Assembly: GCA_034439735.1 (NCBI GenBank)
Contig: JAWXAX010000074.1
Location: 1-35,000, forward strand
From: Rhodothermales bacterium
Lineage (GTDB): Bacteria; Bacteroidota; Rhodothermia; Rhodothermales; JAHQVL01
Reading direction: 5' to 3'
DNA length: 35,000 bases
Below are positions 32,419 through 35,000 of this stretch, one piece after another. Under the pieces are notes generated by a model. It was not told the DNA's origin and did not search any database. It saw nothing but the letters and a program-made list of their open reading frames with translations. Within the stretch, counting starts at the first letter, position 1; the number at the start of each line of letters is the position of its first letter. The translations under genes and the position numbers were made by a program.

Positions 32419-32828
32419 CGGGCGCAGATTAAGGTTATAGCAGAGAGGCTGCGCGAATGGACTGACCGGTGTATCGAGATCTTAAGCAGTATGCGCCAAA
32501 AGGTTCACGAAGTATACCGGGCCAGGGGCCATTTTGCAACATGATTACAGGATGCTCTCGTTCCGAATCGGAAGAGAGACCTAATTTAGGCGATCCGTGA
32601 GGGCGCTTTTTCCAATTCTGTCATGTAGTTTTGGATGAGGGCCATGATATATGCCGGGTTTGATGGTCTCAGCAGAGCCGGTCGCAGGCGCGCGCCTTCT
32701 ATTCATATCGTCAAGCCGGCCGCCCGGTTAAGCTAGGCCTGTTGATGTGCCCGGGGGCGCCTTCACAACGCCAGTCCGTGTGTTAGGGTGAAATCACGAG
32801 TCATGCCGGGTTGTTATTCGAGGTGGGT
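32419..32828. other. Divergent intergenic region between TPR gene and tmk
   Basis: 410 bases with no convincing gene. Two inverted repeats sit next to each other: CTCTCGTTCCG (32555-32565) with CGGAAGAGAG (32569-32578), one base bulged, and the palindrome CCTAATTTAGG (32580-32590). Promoters for both genes are expected here but none can be assigned with confidence. Confidence 0.45.
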
Positions 32829-33470
32829 ATGTTGATCAGTTTCGAGGGTATCGACGGCAGTGGAAAGAGTACGCAGGTTGCGCTGCTGAAGCAAAGGCTT
32901 GAAGCACAGGGGTATGTGGTGGATCTCGTCCGAGAGCCGGGCGGAACCCCGCTCTCGGAACGAATACGGACGCTTTTACTAGACCCCGCGTTAGTCGTAG
33001 ATCCCATGACGGAGTTATTACTGTTTTCTGCGTCGCGGGCGCAGCTGGTTAGAGAGCATCTGCAGCCGAGTCTGGCAAAAGGCAATATTGTGATTTGTGA
33101 TCGGTTCTTTGACTCGACGACCGTCTATCAAGGTGCGGGCCGAGGTCTTGACCGGGACGGCTGGCTCGACGGGTTTAATAGAAGAGTGACAGGCGGGCTC
33201 GTTCCTTCGCGTACGTATCTCATCGATATGGATCCGGACGAGGCCCTGCGTCGGAGAGCGGCGCGGGGCGGTAAGGCCGCGCGAGATCGCATGGAACAGG
33301 CAGACCCGGAATTTTATGCTCGGATTGTCAATGCTTATCGCGCCCTCGCTCGCGCCGAGCCTGCGCGCTGGTGCGTGATCGATGGTCGTCGTTCCATCGA
33401 AGAAATCGCTCAGCACGTATGGTCTGACCTGAACATGCCGGCCAATCACTCTAGGAACACCCCTCGATAG
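32829..33470 (+). CDS. tmk: Thymidylate kinase
   Basis: Phosphorylates dTMP to dTDP with ATP, an essential step in dTTP synthesis. The 213 residues match the family length. Seen are the P-loop FEGIDGSGKST (residues 5-15), the DR(Y/H/F) region REPGGTPLSERIRTLLLDP, ICDRFFDSTTVYQGAGRGL, and the LID region RGGKAARDRMEQADPEFY. ATG 32829 has GAGGTGGG directly upstream and puts the P-loop at its normal position; the frame's earlier start at 32811 adds six residues. It is divergent from the TPR gene and precedes the Fur-family gene by 99 bases. Confidence 0.96.
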   Translation: MLISFEGIDGSGKSTQVALLKQRLEAQGYVVDLVREPGGTPLSERIRTLLLDPALVVDPMTELLLFSASRAQLVREHLQPSLAKGNIVICDRFFDSTTVYQGAGRGLDRDGWLDGFNRRVTGGLVPSRTYLIDMDPDEALRRRAARGGKAARDRMEQADPEFYARIVNAYRALARAEPARWCVIDGRRSIEEIAQHVWSDLNMPANHSRNTPR

Positions 33471-33569
33471 AGGCCGTTCTTCCTGCATTCCAGGCGCAGC
33501 AGTAGCTGACGCGTTATTTAGTGCACATTACGCTCAGATACGGGTCTACCCGGAACGACCAGGCCATCT

Positions 33570-34037
33570 ATGCCCCAGCTTCCTCAGAAACAGCTTGATG
33601 AAGTGCGTACGATCTTCAGCGCATTTCTGAAGCGCCGGAACCAGCGTCAGACGCCTGAGCGATACGCCGTTCTGGACGAGGTGTATGAGACTGACGACCA
33701 TTTCGATGCTGATGAGCTCTACATCAGGCTGAAACAGCGGGGATCGAGCGTTAGCCGCGCGACCGTTTATAACACGCTGGAGCTACTGATCGACTGCGAC
33801 CTGGTCGTGCGCCACCAGTTTGGTTCGAACCAGGCAAAGTATGAACGAGCTTACAGCTACTGGCAACATGATCATCTTATTTGTATGGATTGTAATGAGC
33901 TCTTCGAGTTCTGCGATCCGCGATTACAGGGCGTTCAAGAGATGATTGCCGACATTTTCAAGTTTGACATCAAACACCACTCGCTGAATCTATACGGTCA
34001 TTGCCGTCGGGAGCAATGCCCGAATAAAACCGTCTAA
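33570..34037 (+). CDS. Fur family transcriptional regulator
   Basis: A 155-residue metal-responsive repressor of the Fur/PerR/Zur family. The winged-helix region contains RRNQRQTPERYAVLDEVYET, DELYIRLKQRGSSVSRATVYNTLELLID. The dimer domain holds the metal sites HDHLICMDCNELFEF and HCRREQCPN, with Cys pairs CxxC and CxxxxC as in structural Zn binding. Which metal it senses (Fe, Zn or peroxide) cannot be read. Upstream is the 99-base gap after tmk; downstream is a small secreted protein gene. Confidence 0.93.
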   Translation: MPQLPQKQLDEVRTIFSAFLKRRNQRQTPERYAVLDEVYETDDHFDADELYIRLKQRGSSVSRATVYNTLELLIDCDLVVRHQFGSNQAKYERAYSYWQHDHLICMDCNELFEFCDPRLQGVQEMIADIFKFDIKHHSLNLYGHCRREQCPNKTV

Positions 34038-34061
34038 GTACATTCTTTGTTTATTTTCCCG

Positions 34062-34077
34062 CGTGTCGTACGATACG
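34062..34077. promoter_or_regulatory. Near-perfect 16-bp palindrome downstream of the Fur-family gene
   Basis: CGTGTCGTACGATACG reads the same on both strands except for one mismatched base pair (T/G at positions 4 and 13), with an 8-base perfect core TCGTACGA. It lies 24 bases after the Fur-family stop and 81 bases before the next start. It could be an operator for the secreted-protein gene, but this is only suggestive. Confidence 0.35.
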
Positions 34078-34158
34078 GTAGGATATCTGATGGGGGCTTG
34101 GCGGAAGCGTCGGATTTCCTTTATTTATGGATCAGGATAGTGTATTACAGTGATAGAT

Positions 34159-34572
34159 ATGAGACGCTACCTCACCAGTCTCGCCTTATTGATCGTCGTC
34201 AGTGCGGCATCGCCCCTATCTTCAGGGAAGGTCCAGTTGACCTTTTTCCGGGTCTCCGAAGACCCCGGGGGGATGGTGGTTAGCTGGCAGACGGATGCCG
34301 AGGAGGAGGTTCGCGAGTATGAGTTGCAGCGAATGACACGGTTTACAAACGACCGGTTCATCAAAGTCGAGTCCTTCCAGCCTCATGGCGTCGACAAGGC
34401 TTATACCTTCAAGGACACACAGATTTTCAAAACGAGCACGGAACAGGTCGATTATCAGCTCGAAGTCGTCTATTCGAACGGTCTGCGCGAGTTACTCGCA
34501 CGAGAGCAGGTTAATTACACGTCAACGGCTATCCGGCGTACCTGGGGAAGTATCAAAGCTATGTTTCAGTAG
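34159..34572 (+). CDS. Small secreted protein, FnIII-like
   Basis: A 137-residue exported protein. MRRYLTSLALLIVVSAASPLSS is a signal peptide. The mature chain is one beta-sandwich-like domain (VQLTFFRVSEDPGGMVVSWQ, VREYELQRM, YQLEVVYSNG) that resembles a fibronectin type III repeat, with the W and YELQR pattern of such domains seen in Bacteroidota proteins. ATG 34159 is preferred; GTG 34150 adds three residues. I do not recognise a named family. It lies 29 bases before pyrR. Confidence 0.7.
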   Translation: MRRYLTSLALLIVVSAASPLSSGKVQLTFFRVSEDPGGMVVSWQTDAEEEVREYELQRMTRFTNDRFIKVESFQPHGVDKAYTFKDTQIFKTSTEQVDYQLEVVYSNGLRELLAREQVNYTSTAIRRTWGSIKAMFQ

Positions 34573-34601
34573 ATTTCCTGTGCTGCTGCGCAGATCTTAG
34601 T

Positions 34602-35000
34602 ATGCCTCGAACCCTGATTTTGTCTGGAGAACGCGTCCGCAGGACGATCAATCGACTGGCTTTCGAAGTAATAGAGCATAATCGGGGAGTGGAAAATCTG
34701 GTCATTGTGGGGGTCCGCAGCGGAGGAACCGGTCTTGCCGAGGCGCTCGCCGCGCACATTCATCACAATGAAGGGCATGCCGTACGTGTGGAGCACCTTG
34801 ATGTAACCGAATACAGAGACGATCGGGATCGTACCGTCCCTCGCCCTGCACCGCTGGCCAGGCCGGCCACGATCGATGATCGGGATGTGTTGCTGGTTGA
34901 CGACGTACTCTTTACGGGCCGCACAGCGCGTGCAGCGCTGGACGCCATCGTACATCTAGGTCGCCCGCGCTCCATCCAGCTTCTTGTACTGATCGACCGC
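34602..35000 (+). CDS. pyrR: PyrR bifunctional pyr regulator / uracil phosphoribosyltransferase (3' end outside window)
   Basis: The last 133 codons of the window encode the N-terminal part of PyrR, which in relatives binds pyr mRNA and also has uracil phosphoribosyltransferase activity. The start MPRTLILSGERVRRTINRLA is typical, as are LVIVGVRSGGTGLAEALAAH and the PRPP-binding motif VLLVDDVLFTGRTARAALD. The frame is open to the last base, so the stop is beyond the window. ATG 34602 is 29 bases after the stop of the secreted-protein gene; the ribosome-binding site is weak. Confidence 0.93.
   Translation, partial: MPRTLILSGERVRRTINRLAFEVIEHNRGVENLVIVGVRSGGTGLAEALAAHIHHNEGHAVRVEHLDVTEYRDDRDRTVPRPAPLARPATIDDRDVLLVDDVLFTGRTARAALDAIVHLGRPRSIQLLVLIDR

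Noticed and set aside
1-35000. tRNA, rRNA, CRISPR arrays, insertion sequences, prophage
   Set aside because: No T-loop/anticodon arrangements, no evenly spaced repeats with unique spacers, and no transposase, integrase or phage protein were seen. The short tandem repeats present do not fit CRISPR spacing.

Overview
The window looks like chromosomal DNA from a GC-rich member of the Bacteroidota, most likely the Rhodothermota/Rhodothermales branch. Three things point there. Two secreted proteins end in a type IX secretion (T9SS) type A sorting domain with the FPNPF/YPNPF start and a 'YDLLGRxV / FDILGRQV' core. Several families are largely confined to Bacteroidota (DUF2480, a DUF2914 membrane protein, the RNase G/E layout, the PhnP-like MBL hydrolase). 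Codon use is strongly GC-rich. The placement is inference from protein character, since there is no rRNA gene. I see no tRNA, rRNA, CRISPR array, insertion sequence, phage gene or toxin-antitoxin pair; this is mainly core chromosome with a few odd spots.

Layout. 1-1779: 3' part of an RNase G/E gene whose S1 domain carries a long Arg/Glu/Gly-rich insertion. 1825-4219: an outer-membrane-type barrel protein, a small conserved protein, a PhnP-like metallo-hydrolase and type II dehydroquinase (aroQ), all forward and tightly packed. 4220-5087: an unusual AT- and repeat-rich stretch with a 16-bp tandem repeat, a hairpin terminator and a reverse-strand gene for an Asp-rich microprotein. 5088-10443: forward genes for a small conserved protein, a lipoprotein with a GH113-like domain, a DUF2480 protein, a DUF2914 membrane protein and an SDR oxidoreductase. 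10460-16364: reverse-strand block with an orphan FecR-N-like fragment, recG, yqgE/algH, a conserved helical protein and a large secreted M30-like metallopeptidase with a T9SS tail. 16545-18454: a small lipoprotein and a convergent Wzx-like flippase. 18455-22115: a long regulatory region with DnaA-box-like sequences, the B12-dependent ribonucleotide reductase nrdJ, and its terminator. 22185-23588: a PAS-MCP chemoreceptor interrupted by an in-frame TAG. 23638-26012 (reverse): an amidohydrolase lipoprotein and a ClpP. 26540-29897: a choice-of-anchor-B T9SS protein and a c-type cytochrome/beta-propeller lipoprotein. 29984-32418 (reverse): a DUF368 (PopT-like) lipid-carrier transporter and a TPR protein. 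32829-35000: tmk, a Fur-family regulator, a small secreted protein and the start of pyrR.

Working together. nrdJ, tmk and pyrR all serve nucleotide supply, and recG serves DNA repair, though they are not one operon. Envelope functions recur: two T9SS cargo proteins, three lipoproteins with a convincing lipobox (GH113-like, amidohydrolase, cytochrome/propeller) plus one with a weak lipobox, a flippase and an undecaprenyl-phosphate transporter.

Most interesting spots: (1) the RNase G/E insertion together with Ala at both positions where the Zn-link Cys residues are expected; (2) the Asp-Asp-Asp-Leu/Phe microprotein with its own terminator; (3) the chemoreceptor split by what looks like a single TGG-to-TAG change in its PAS domain; (4) paired DnaA-box-like sites upstream of nrdJ. 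I did not find a clearly new multi-gene system.
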